A stretch of DNA of 64,000 bases, taken from Desulfobacteraceae bacterium UBA2245. Lineage in GTDB: Bacteria; Desulfobacterota; Desulfobacteria; Desulfobacterales; UBA2245. The notes beneath the pieces are model-generated. The model had not been told where the DNA came from and ran no database searches. It worked only from the letters and a program-made list of their open reading frames with translations. Of this stretch, positions 44,122 to 52,548 are shown one piece after another (the stretch's first letter is position 1; each line of letters opens with the position of its first letter). Location: the NCBI GenBank assembly GCA_002347265.1, contig DDYB01000025.1:24925-88924 (forward strand). Reading direction: 5' to 3'. Both the position numbers and the translations under genes were made by a program.

Positions 44122-45957
44122 ATGTTTGCCAACTTCATCTATCTGATACTGGCGCTTCTGATTTATGATGCCCGCCTGCCATCTGAAGCGCCGTCCGAAG
44201 GCTTTGGTTTTGCGTTGTTTTTGACCGGTGTCTTCGCGCTTGCATTTGCCGCTTTAGCCCATATTCAGTTTCGCCGGATCGAGCAAAGATGCGATCAGGA
44301 GTCCCTTTCCACGCTGGACAGTCGATTTTCAGCCGCCATGACCCGCTGCTCGATCATGGCTCTGGCCGTCTTTGCCCTGGATATTTACGCACTGAATCTG
44401 CGGGAATTTTCCGCACAATTTTCTTTGTTCGCAATCGTGCCCACCCTTGAAGGGATTGTTTTCATGGGCCTTTTTATCGCTTATCTCTGCATGGCCTGGG
44501 CTCTGGCCTATCCGGCTTACCGGAAAATCTACCAAACCGACATGAGCCTTCAGGCTTATGTCAGTTCCAATATCTTGTTTTCCGTGCCGATCCTGATCCC
44601 CTGGCTGATTTTATCCGGGGTCATGGATGTGATTCAACTGCTTCCCTTTGAGGGACTCAAGCGGTTTCTGGCGACCACCGAGGGGGAGGTCGTCTATTTT
44701 CTGATTTTCCTGTTTTTTGTGGCCATCACCGGCCCGGCTCTGATTCAAAAATTCTGGAAATGCACCCCTCTGGAGCCCGGTTCCGCTCGATCCCGCATTG
44801 AAATGCTTTGCAGGGTCGCCGGCGTTCGGTATGCCCAGATTCTTCGGTGGCCGATTTTCGGCGGAAAGATGATCACCGCCGCGGTCATGGGGCTGATACG
44901 GCAGTTCCGCTATATTCTGGTCACCGATGCGATGCTGTATTATCTTTCACCGGCGGAAGTCGATGCGGTCATCTCCCATGAAATCGGTCACGTCAAGCAA
45001 AAGCACCTGGTGTTCTACCTGGTATTTTTTGCCGGTTATCTGCTGATATCCTACGCGCTGTTCGATCTGATCGTGTTTGCTCTGCTGTATCTGAGCCCGC
45101 TGAGCCTGTTGATCGATTTAACCGGCGTTACCCAGACTACCGCCGGATCAGCCGTGTTCAGCCTGACGCTGATCTTCATGTTTATCGTGTATTTCCGGTT
45201 CATTTTCGGATTCTTCATGAGAAACTTCGAACGGCAGGCCGACTGCTATGTCTTCCGGATACTGGATACAGGCCGTCCTCTGATCGAAGCTCTCAAAAAA
45301 ATCGCCGTCACTTCCGGACTCTCCCCGGACAAACCCAACTGGCACCACTTCAGCATCTCTCAGCGAATCCGGTATATGGAGCGATGCGAAGCAGACCGAA
45401 GGTGGGTGATGGATCACGACCGAAAGGTCAGGAAGGGAATCGTTATATATCTGACCGCACTGGTCATCGCCGGAGCAGCGGGTTATCATCTGAATTTCGG
45501 CCAGGCCGGAAAAGCGTTAAATGTCAAATTTTTTGAGTCGATTCTGATGCGAGAGATTGAAAAAACACCGGACGATGCCGAACTTCATGCCGCCCTGGGG
45601 AATCTTTACTTTGAAGCCAAAAACTATGCTGGAGCGATTTCCGCCTACGACCGTTCCTTGATGCTGAACCCTGAAAACCCGGAAACGCTCAACAACCTGG
45701 CCTGGCTGCTGGCCACATGCGAAGATGAAACTTACCGGGATGCAGAAACGGCGCTGTCGCTTTCTCATAAAGCCGTCGCATTAAAAACGTCAGCCCATAT
45801 TCTGGATACGCTGGCCGAAAGCTATTTTGTGAACGGAAGATTGGTCGAGGCAATTGAGGCCGGAAAGCAGGCCCTGGCAATCGCCGGGGAGAATCGATCT
45901 TATTATGAAAATCAGCTTAAGCGGTTTTCAGCAGCCATGAAAGAGGCCGCGCCCTGA
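44122..45957 (+). CDS. M48-family membrane metalloprotease with C-terminal TPR
   Basis: 611 residues. Several membrane helices surround the peptidase domain. The zinc motif HExxH is SHEIGHVKQKH (around residues 290-300), with further conserved acidic residues in RNFERQADCYVFRIL. After another helix (GIVIYLTALVIAGAAGYHL) the C-terminal part holds TPR-type repeats (AELHAALGNLYFEAKNYAGAISAYDRSLMLNPENPETLNNLAWLLAT). The combination suggests membrane protein quality control with substrate selection by the TPRs; that is inference. It sits 25 bases after queH and may be co-transcribed. Confidence 0.82.
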   Translation: MFANFIYLILALLIYDARLPSEAPSEGFGFALFLTGVFALAFAALAHIQFRRIEQRCDQESLSTLDSRFSAAMTRCSIMALAVFALDIYALNLREFSAQFSLFAIVPTLEGIVFMGLFIAYLCMAWALAYPAYRKIYQTDMSLQAYVSSNILFSVPILIPWLILSGVMDVIQLLPFEGLKRFLATTEGEVVYFLIFLFFVAITGPALIQKFWKCTPLEPGSARSRIEMLCRVAGVRYAQILRWPIFGGKMITAAVMGLIRQFRYILVTDAMLYYLSPAEVDAVISHEIGHVKQKHLVFYLVFFAGYLLISYALFDLIVFALLYLSPLSLLIDLTGVTQTTAGSAVFSLTLIFMFIVYFRFIFGFFMRNFERQADCYVFRILDTGRPLIEALKKIAVTSGLSPDKPNWHHFSISQRIRYMERCEADRRWVMDHDRKVRKGIVIYLTALVIAGAAGYHLNFGQAGKALNVKFFESILMREIEKTPDDAELHAALGNLYFEAKNYAGAISAYDRSLMLNPENPETLNNLAWLLATCEDETYRDAETALSLSHKAVALKTSAHILDTLAESYFVNGRLVEAIEAGKQALAIAGENRSYYENQLKRFSAAMKEAAP

Positions 45958-45963
45958 CCGGGT

Positions 45964-48279
45964 CTATTTGATGGTTACCTTTCTGACCTGCATCAGATCG
46001 CAGCTTCCGGCAAAAATCTTCTCGATGCCGTCCTGCCGTAAAGTGGTCATGCCGTCGGCGATGGCTTGCTGCCGGATCTGTTCCATCGGTGAACTGGTCT
46101 GAATGAGCTTCTTGACGGCATCGGTTCCCATCAGAAGTTCGTGGATGCCCATTCGGCCCCGATATCCGGACTGGTTACAGTCCTCGCATCCTTTCGGGCG
46201 ATGCAGCTTCAGATCGTCGGTATAAGCAATGCCGAAATTCTTGTCAAAAATTTCCTGGCCGCCGTATTCGCGCACCAGTTCATCATATTCCTCACGCGAG
46301 GGATGATAGGCTTCTTTACATTTTTTACAAAGGGTCAGGACCAGGCGCTGAGCAAGAATGCACAATACCGCATCGGCAAAATTAAACGGATCCATCCCCA
46401 TATCCAGCAGCCGGGTGATGCTTTCCGGAGCGCTGTTGGTGTGCAGGGTGGAAAAGACCAGGTGTCCGGTCAGGGATGCCTCGATGCCGATGTGCGTGGT
46501 TTCCCGGTCCCGCATTTCGCCGACCATGATCACGTCCGGATCGGCCCGCAGAAAAGCGCGCATGGCGGCGGCAAAATCAAACCCGATTCTGGGCTGAACC
46601 TGCACCTGACGCAGCCCTTTTTGCGTGATCTCCACGGGATCTTCCGCCGTCCAGATTTTGGTTTCCACCTTGTTGATATGCGCCAGGGCGGAGTGCAGGG
46701 TCGTGGTTTTACCCGAACCTGTGGGGCCGCAGACAAAGATAATCCCATACGGCTTGCTGATGGCGGAGAGGAAGTTTTCGTAATTCTTCTTTGAAAAACC
46801 CATTTTTTCAAGCGGAATGGGCTCTCCGGCCGCCAGGATACGCATGACCACGTCTTCCAGGCCGCCCTGGGTGGGAATGGTGGCCACGCGAAGCTCGAAA
46901 TCCTTCCCGCCGTACTTTTTGAATTTGATCTTGCCGTCCTGAGGTTTCCGCCGTTCGGCGATATCCAGATCCGCCATGATTTTGATGCGCGATATGACGG
47001 CGCTTTTATAACTATAGGGAATGGTCTGATATATGGTGCAGCTTCCATCCACGCGGATGCGGACCTGGGTATTTTCCTTTCCAGGAAAGGGTTCGATGTG
47101 AATATCAGAAGCCCCGCGTGCGGCGGCGTCCAGAATGATCTTGTTGACGAGCTGCACCACGGCGCTGTCCTGTTCATCGACCATCTGCTCTTCATCTGCG
47201 ATTTCGATGGCTTCTTCCTGAAGCTGCAGAAGAATATCGTCAATGGCGGCGATCTCTTTTTCGTCGTGGGTAAAAAAGTTGATAATATCGAGAACATCTT
47301 TTTTCAACCCCACACAGAATTTCAACTGCCTTCCGGGAAAAAGCGCCTTGATTTCATCGATCTTCTGAAGATCATTCGGGTCGGCGATGGCGATGACCAC
47401 CTTGCCTTCTTCTTCGTCGTACCGGAGAGGAACCCAGAAATTGTTGCGCATGAAGGAAGCCTTCAGGCCGACCAGCAACTCCCCTGGAATAGTAATATTG
47501 GGATGAAACTCGATAAACGGAACCTTGTAGTAGCTGCTCAGGGACTTTCCGATGTCCTGTTTGGAAATCTTATAATCCTTCATCAGGACGTCTTCGACCG
47601 AAGCCTTGTTCTGGCGGGCATCGGCTATCGCCCGGCTCAGTTCCTTCTGAGTGATATTGTGGTTTTGAAGCAAATAGTCGAATTTGCTGGTTCGATCCTT
47701 GGCCAGACGTTTCTGGTTGTAAAGGGCGAGCGCCAGAATTTTGGCCAGTTCAACTACAGCCCGCTCGTCTTCCTCGGTAAAACAATCTCCTTCTTTCTGG
47801 TTGATCAGTTGAACCGTGCCGAGCAGAAATCGTTTGAAGGTTATTGGAACAGCCAGGACCTGCCGGGTCGAAAATCCCGTCATGCTGTCCCATCGGCCGT
47901 CGAATTTTAATTCCGGATCAATTCCTGCCAGTTCTTCTTTATCGTTGACGTTTTTGATATTGACCAGTTTGTTTTTCTGAGTCGCGTACCCGGCAATGCT
48001 CTCTGAAGAAATAGGGAGACGGATTTCTTCGATCTCGTTTCCTGATTTGAATCGGGACACCATCTCCCGTTTGATGCCGTCGACCACATAAATGGTCAGC
48101 CGTTCGGCATTAAACAGCCCCGTAATATCGTATTTGAGATCCACAAGAATCTCATCGAGATTAGAGGCCGCATAAATTTTATTTCCGATTTCCTGAAGCC
48201 GGGCACGGTATTCCACCTCGGATTTGAGGTTCTGGACGTCCGCCGGATTTGCGTTGTTTGAAACGGAATTAATCAGCAT
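45964..48279 (-). CDS. GAF-MshEN-PilB/GspE-type secretion ATPase
   Basis: 771 residues. Residues about 20-190 look like a GAF domain (LVDLKYDITGLFNAERLTIYVVD, LAVPITFKRFLLGTVQLINQKEG). A GspE N-terminal/MshEN module follows (ITQKELSRAIADARQ, DIGKSLSSYYKVPFIEFHPNI, VIAIADPNDLQKIDEIK). The C-terminal ATPase has Walker A CGPTGSGKTTTLHSAL, Walker B PDVIMVGEMRDRET and the zinc site CKKC...CEDCNQSG. GspE/PilB ATPases drive type IV pilus or type II secretion assembly. No pilus or secretion partner is nearby. MshEN domains can bind c-di-GMP. Confidence 0.88.
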   Translation of the reverse strand: MLINSVSNNANPADVQNLKSEVEYRARLQEIGNKIYAASNLDEILVDLKYDITGLFNAERLTIYVVDGIKREMVSRFKSGNEIEEIRLPISSESIAGYATQKNKLVNIKNVNDKEELAGIDPELKFDGRWDSMTGFSTRQVLAVPITFKRFLLGTVQLINQKEGDCFTEEDERAVVELAKILALALYNQKRLAKDRTSKFDYLLQNHNITQKELSRAIADARQNKASVEDVLMKDYKISKQDIGKSLSSYYKVPFIEFHPNITIPGELLVGLKASFMRNNFWVPLRYDEEEGKVVIAIADPNDLQKIDEIKALFPGRQLKFCVGLKKDVLDIINFFTHDEKEIAAIDDILLQLQEEAIEIADEEQMVDEQDSAVVQLVNKIILDAAARGASDIHIEPFPGKENTQVRIRVDGSCTIYQTIPYSYKSAVISRIKIMADLDIAERRKPQDGKIKFKKYGGKDFELRVATIPTQGGLEDVVMRILAAGEPIPLEKMGFSKKNYENFLSAISKPYGIIFVCGPTGSGKTTTLHSALAHINKVETKIWTAEDPVEITQKGLRQVQVQPRIGFDFAAAMRAFLRADPDVIMVGEMRDRETTHIGIEASLTGHLVFSTLHTNSAPESITRLLDMGMDPFNFADAVLCILAQRLVLTLCKKCKEAYHPSREEYDELVREYGGQEIFDKNFGIAYTDDLKLHRPKGCEDCNQSGYRGRMGIHELLMGTDAVKKLIQTSSPMEQIRQQAIADGMTTLRQDGIEKIFAGSCDLMQVRKVTIK

Positions 48280-48290
48280 ATACCTTACCG

Positions 48291-48551
48291 CTATTTTTCA
48301 TTTGATTTTTGAGTTTCTTCGGTCTGGTCCGGTTTTTTCTGCAGGCTGCCGCGGATTCTTTGCACGCCTCCGCCGATGAGGAGCGCGCCGAGCAGATAAA
48401 AACTGAACTTGATGAATCCCAAAGCCGAAGACAGATTCTGCATGGACTCAAGACGAGGCATCACCTGGGGAATACGGAAGAATACGCCGATTCCGGCCAT
48501 CACCAGAACTATTCCCCATATTCGCTTGAGCAGCATTTTTTGCTCGGTCAT
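48291..48551 (-). CDS. Small two-helix membrane protein
   Basis: 86 residues with two hydrophobic segments (IWGIVLVMAGIGVFF and FIKFSFYLLGALLIGGGVQ) and a polar C-terminal tail (RGSLQKKPDQTEETQKSNEK). No recognised family. It lies 11 bases upstream of the PilB-like gene on the same strand and could be co-transcribed with it. The ribosome site is weak. Confidence 0.6.
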   Translation of the reverse strand: MTEQKMLLKRIWGIVLVMAGIGVFFRIPQVMPRLESMQNLSSALGFIKFSFYLLGALLIGGGVQRIRGSLQKKPDQTEETQKSNEK

Positions 48552-48691
48552 AAATAACCCGAAAACATAATTTTTAAAAATATAATCTAATTATCTCAAA
48601 AATGTCAAACTATTAGCTGAAATTTTCAAACAAAAACGCACTTTCCTTCAAAAGTTTTTCAGGACACGGAAGACTTTTGTCCAAAAAATTT

Positions 48692-49129
48692 TTACAGGGC
48701 GTAAAGCTCCTGTCCGCTGAGCACTTTCACGCCGTTATGCAGCAAAAGTTTGACTGCCTCATCGATATTGTCAAACCGGAATATCATCACCGCATTCTTC
48801 TGACTCTGCTGGACGAAGGCATACATATATTCGACGTTAAGCCCGGAACGCCCCAGCAGCGACAATATTTTGTACAGTCCTCCGGGACGGTCTTCCACTT
48901 CCGCAGCCACCACATCGGTTTTTCCCACGGAAAACCCCCGGCTCTTGAGCACCTTCTCAGCCTTGACCGTATCATTGACAATCAACCGCAGGACCCCAAA
49001 ATCGCTGGTGTCAGCAAGTGCTAGTGCCCGAATGTTCACATCGGCATCAGCCAGAATGGATGCCACTTCGGCCAGACGCCCGGATTTATTTTCAAGAAAA
49101 ACCGAAATCTGCTGGACTTTCATGTTCAA
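48692..49129 (-). CDS. Tandem ACT domain protein
   Basis: 145 residues made of two ACT domains (QQISVFLENKSGRLAEVASILADADVNIRALAL and VVAAEVEDRPGGLYKILSLLGRSGLNVEYMYAFV). ACT domains bind amino acids. This arrangement, directly upstream or downstream of a phenylacetate-CoA ligase, is common in anaerobes and probably senses aromatic or branched amino acids. A strong AGGGAGG ribosome site precedes the ATG. Confidence 0.88.
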   Translation of the reverse strand: MNMKVQQISVFLENKSGRLAEVASILADADVNIRALALADTSDFGVLRLIVNDTVKAEKVLKSRGFSVGKTDVVAAEVEDRPGGLYKILSLLGRSGLNVEYMYAFVQQSQKNAVMIFRFDNIDEAVKLLLHNGVKVLSGQELYAL

Positions 49130-49168
49130 CCTCCCTGTGGGTTATGAGACGCCGATGAAGCAGGCCTC

Positions 49169-50470
49169 CTATATTTTCCGGTTATCGATTACGCGAACCG
49201 CCTTGCCCTCGCTCCTCTGAATGCTCTTGGGTTCGACGAGTTTCACTTTGGCGGACACGCCAAGATAATCCTTGATATGCTTCTGAATCCTGCGCTCAAT
49301 CTCCTGAAGCTTTTTGACCTTGTCGGAAAAAAGCTTTTCTCCGACCTCCACCTTGACCGTCAGCACGTCCAGATTGTCCTCTCTGTCCACAACCAGCTGA
49401 TAATGCGGTTCCACCTCATGGATTTCCATTAAAACGCTTTCGATCTGGGAAGGAAATACATTGACGCCCCGGATGATGAGCATGTCATCCGTACGGCCGC
49501 TGACCTTGTTCATTCGCACCAGCGTTCTGCCGCAGATGCACGGCTCGCAATTCAGAGAGGTGATATCCCGTGTCCGGTACCGGATTACGGGAAAGGCCTC
49601 TTTGGTGATCGAGGTGAACACCAGTTCTCCGGTCTCTCCGTAGGGGAGTGATTTTCCGGTATTCGGATCTATGATTTCAGGAATAAAATGATCCTCGAAA
49701 ACATGCAGCCCTTTTTTGGCCTGATGGCATTCAACGGACACACCGGGCCCGATCACCTCGCTCAGCCCGTAAATGTCGACGGCGGACAGATGCAGCTTGC
49801 GTTCGATTTCCTCGCGCATGTTTTCAGACCAGGGTTCGGCTCCGAAAATGCCGGCTTTGAAGTGAAGGTCTGCAAAAGAGACCCCCATTTCTTCCGCGGC
49901 CTCGGCCAGGTGAAGGGCGTAGGAAGGCGTGCACGTCAATATGGTGGGCTTGAAGTCTTTCATGATCAGGACTTGGCGCTTGGTGTTTCCGCCGGAAACC
50001 GGAATCACCGATGCACCGAGCTTTTCGGCCCCGTAATGAGCGCCCAGGCCGCCGGTGAAAAGTCCGTATCCGTATGCGTTGTGAACGATATCCCCGCGGT
50101 TGGCTCCGCCGGCTGCCAGAGACCGGGCCATGAGTTCGGCCCACATCTCAATATCGCGTGCCGTATACCCGACCACCGTCGGTTTGCCCGTTGTGCCGGA
50201 AGACGCATGGATGCGCACCACCATATCCATGGGAACGGCAAACATGCCAAAAGGGTAATTGTCCCGCAAGTCCTGCTTGGTCGTAAATGGAACGTTTTTC
50301 AGGTCCGCCAGTGATCGAATTTGTCCGGGCGTAATCCCCGCCTCCTGAAAGCGCTTTCTGTAAAACGGAACCATCGCATAGGCCCGCTCCAATGACGCCT
50401 GAAGCCGACGCAGTTGAAGCGATTCCAAGTCTTCTCTCGGCATGGTTTCATGCCTGATGTCGTATATCAT
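49169..50470 (-). CDS. paaK: Phenylacetate-CoA ligase
   Basis: 433 residues from the ATG at 50470 (MIYDIRHETMPRED), which has AAAGGAG six bases upstream; the longer start at 50530 lacks one. Adenylate-forming ligase features: RIHASSGTTGKPTVVGYT, KAGIFGAEPWSENMREEIER, DIYGLSEVIGPGVSVEC and TRDITSLNCEPCICGRTLVRMNKVSGRTDDMLIIRGVNVFPSQIE. It activates phenylacetate or a similar arylacetate with CoA. The upstream gene in transcription order; the ACT gene follows 39 bases later. In anaerobes this pair typically accompanies aromatic-amino-acid use. Confidence 0.92.
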   Translation of the reverse strand: MIYDIRHETMPREDLESLQLRRLQASLERAYAMVPFYRKRFQEAGITPGQIRSLADLKNVPFTTKQDLRDNYPFGMFAVPMDMVVRIHASSGTTGKPTVVGYTARDIEMWAELMARSLAAGGANRGDIVHNAYGYGLFTGGLGAHYGAEKLGASVIPVSGGNTKRQVLIMKDFKPTILTCTPSYALHLAEAAEEMGVSFADLHFKAGIFGAEPWSENMREEIERKLHLSAVDIYGLSEVIGPGVSVECHQAKKGLHVFEDHFIPEIIDPNTGKSLPYGETGELVFTSITKEAFPVIRYRTRDITSLNCEPCICGRTLVRMNKVSGRTDDMLIIRGVNVFPSQIESVLMEIHEVEPHYQLVVDREDNLDVLTVKVEVGEKLFSDKVKKLQEIERRIQKHIKDYLGVSAKVKLVEPKSIQRSEGKAVRVIDNRKI

Positions 50471-50553
50471 GGCCTGCTCCTTTGCTAAATCCTTCATGTT
50501 ATCTGTGGGGTACCAGAAATCCGGTCCCATGCCAATAAAATTTTAATGAAAAA

Positions 50554-50698
50554 GGCCGCGGGTTAAAACCCACGGCCCAGAAAACAACAAAACCATGGGT
50601 TGAGATTCTTTCCGTCCACCCATGGTTTTAGTTCCGATTTTTTGTTTCCCGCCTTACGGATTCAGCCCATGGATAGACTTTCGAAAAAAAGAAAGTCT
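50554..50698. repeat. Three hairpins in the 377-base gap between paaK and the amidase gene
   Basis: The gap 50471-50847 contains no gene but three inverted repeats: GGCCGCGGGTT/AACCCACGGCC (50554-50577, one mismatch), the perfect AAAACCATGGGT/ACCCATGGTTTT (50589-50600 with 50628-50639), and AGACTTTC/GAAAGTCT (50675-50682 with 50691-50698). On the reverse strand they lie after the amidase stop at 50848, so one or more may terminate it. Three in a row with different sequence is more than a simple terminator and might be a small RNA. Confidence 0.6.
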
Positions 50699-50847
50699 TC
50701 CATAAAGCCCCAAAAAACTGAGGCGGAACAATAACTGCATTCCGAGGCCCCCCAATTCAATGTCTGAAGATTACCGGCTTTCCGGCGGTATTTTTTATTT
50801 CCTATAAAAAATTGAGCAACATCCTGTCAACAAAAAAATACGGCGCC

Positions 50848-52545
50848 CTATCCCTGGGAATCCTCGCCGTGATTCATTGAATACGCAGTGGGATTCAGCT
50901 CGATTATATATTTTCGAATACCCTTGAAAATACCTTCGCACAAGCGATCCTGATACTTTCCTTCGGTGAGTCTTCGACATTCCTTAGGATTGCTGATAAA
51001 TGAAGTCTCCACGAGGATCGAAGGCATCTGCGCTCCCAGCAGAACATAGAAAGGCGCCTGTTTGACCCCTTTATTGCGGATGTCCGGATAAGCGTTTCGC
51101 ATCCGGCTGATCAAGGATTCCTGAACATGTCCCGCCATGCGGCTTGATTCATTGACCTTGGCATTGTACATCAGATCATTGAGAATGGACTGCAGATCAC
51201 TTATATTTTTGGTTGAAGTGGCATTCTCCCGCGCTGCCACCAGGATGGCGTCATCATCGGTGGCAAGATTTAAAAAGTAGGTCTCGATGCCGTTGGCGTT
51301 TCTGTTCTTGGCTGCATTGGTATGAATTGAAATAAAGAGATCCGCATTTTTGGTGTTGGCGATCGCCGTTCTTTCCTCCAGGGTCAGATACCGGTCGCTG
51401 TTTCGCGTCAGAATCACCCCGCAGCCAAGCTCCTTTTCAATTTTTTTAGCCAGACGCCGGGCAATTTGCAGCGTAATATCCTTTTCGTGAACGCCTTTGA
51501 CATGCCCGGGAGCTCCGAAGTCCTTTCCGCCATGTCCTGGATCGATTACGATGCGGCTGACCCCGAGCGCCAGTTGCTTGGCCAGAGCGCCTGGAGAAAG
51601 TTTGCCTTTCGAACCGGGCGCGATCGGTTGGGCAGGGGATTCTGAAGCGGTTTGCCGTTCTTCTCCCCAGACATCGATAACAATTCTGAAAGGATTTTTC
51701 AGAGAGAAAATCTTATAGCTTCGAAATGATTTGATGTCCACAACCACTCGAACCGAATCCAGGGTATACTGTCCGGCCCGTACATTGCTGAGCAGATCGT
51801 CGTTGATCGGAATGTTTGTTTGCATATCCTTGCGAAGACGGCTGTTGGCCATGTCTACATAAAGTCGCGGGGGCTTGCTGATCGAAGGATCTTTTTTAAG
51901 AATGTGATGCGTAAAGGTTGTCTCATTATCCGCATTGACGACAATCCGGGTGTAGTTCGGGTTCGACCAGAACCGCAGATCTTCCACAACAGCCGCACCC
52001 GGAAACACAGTATCCTTTACATCGTTTTCAGGTTTCTGCACCAAAGCGGGCCTTTGTGTCTTTTCAGTTTTAACCGGTTCCTTGGCCCGGTTGACGGAAA
52101 GATGGTCCAGTTCAGCCTGAGCTTTTGCGCAATAGCGGCTTTTGGGAAAACGTTTTACGATACGGCTGAAAATATCCGCCGCCTCCTTTTCATCCGCCTT
52201 CAGCCCTGAGTATCGGTTCAGCTCCAGAAAAAGCTTCCCGGACATATATAAGCCCGCTGCAGCCCAGGGCCCTGATGGATCGTTGTGATACACCTGCTGA
52301 AACTGTTCGATGCATGCTTTCCAGTTTTGCCGATATCGTCTTTTGGATGGATCTTCGACCATTTTTCGATAAGCGAGATCGGCTTTCATATAGAGCTCTT
52401 TGGGATCCTGGGCGAGGCATTCATCTCCATTCAGAATGCCGGACAGCGCAAAAGCCAGAACCAGACAGACGGCGAATTTGATTCCGGCTTTTAGAAAAGC
52501 AGTCGGTCTATCCCATTGTTGTTTATGATCGCAGATGAAAGCCAT
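50848..52545 (-). CDS. N-acetylmuramoyl-L-alanine amidase with AMIN domain
   Basis: 565 residues. A signal/membrane segment near the N-terminus (IKFAVCLVLAFALSGIL) is followed by TPR-like helices (about 45-160), an AMIN domain (VVEDLRFWSNPNYTRIVVNAD, YKIFSLKNPFRIVIDVWGE) and the Amidase_3 catalytic domain: SRIVIDPGHGGKDFGAPG (zinc His and Glu ligands), HEKDITLQIARRLAKKIE, FISIHTNAAKNRNANGIETYFLN. It cleaves peptidoglycan stem peptides in the periplasm, as AmiC does at division. The gene ends 3 bases after the mutS stop on the same strand. Confidence 0.92.
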   Translation of the reverse strand: MAFICDHKQQWDRPTAFLKAGIKFAVCLVLAFALSGILNGDECLAQDPKELYMKADLAYRKMVEDPSKRRYRQNWKACIEQFQQVYHNDPSGPWAAAGLYMSGKLFLELNRYSGLKADEKEAADIFSRIVKRFPKSRYCAKAQAELDHLSVNRAKEPVKTEKTQRPALVQKPENDVKDTVFPGAAVVEDLRFWSNPNYTRIVVNADNETTFTHHILKKDPSISKPPRLYVDMANSRLRKDMQTNIPINDDLLSNVRAGQYTLDSVRVVVDIKSFRSYKIFSLKNPFRIVIDVWGEERQTASESPAQPIAPGSKGKLSPGALAKQLALGVSRIVIDPGHGGKDFGAPGHVKGVHEKDITLQIARRLAKKIEKELGCGVILTRNSDRYLTLEERTAIANTKNADLFISIHTNAAKNRNANGIETYFLNLATDDDAILVAARENATSTKNISDLQSILNDLMYNAKVNESSRMAGHVQESLISRMRNAYPDIRNKGVKQAPFYVLLGAQMPSILVETSFISNPKECRRLTEGKYQDRLCEGIFKGIRKYIIELNPTAYSMNHGEDSQG

Positions 52546-52548
52546 AAG

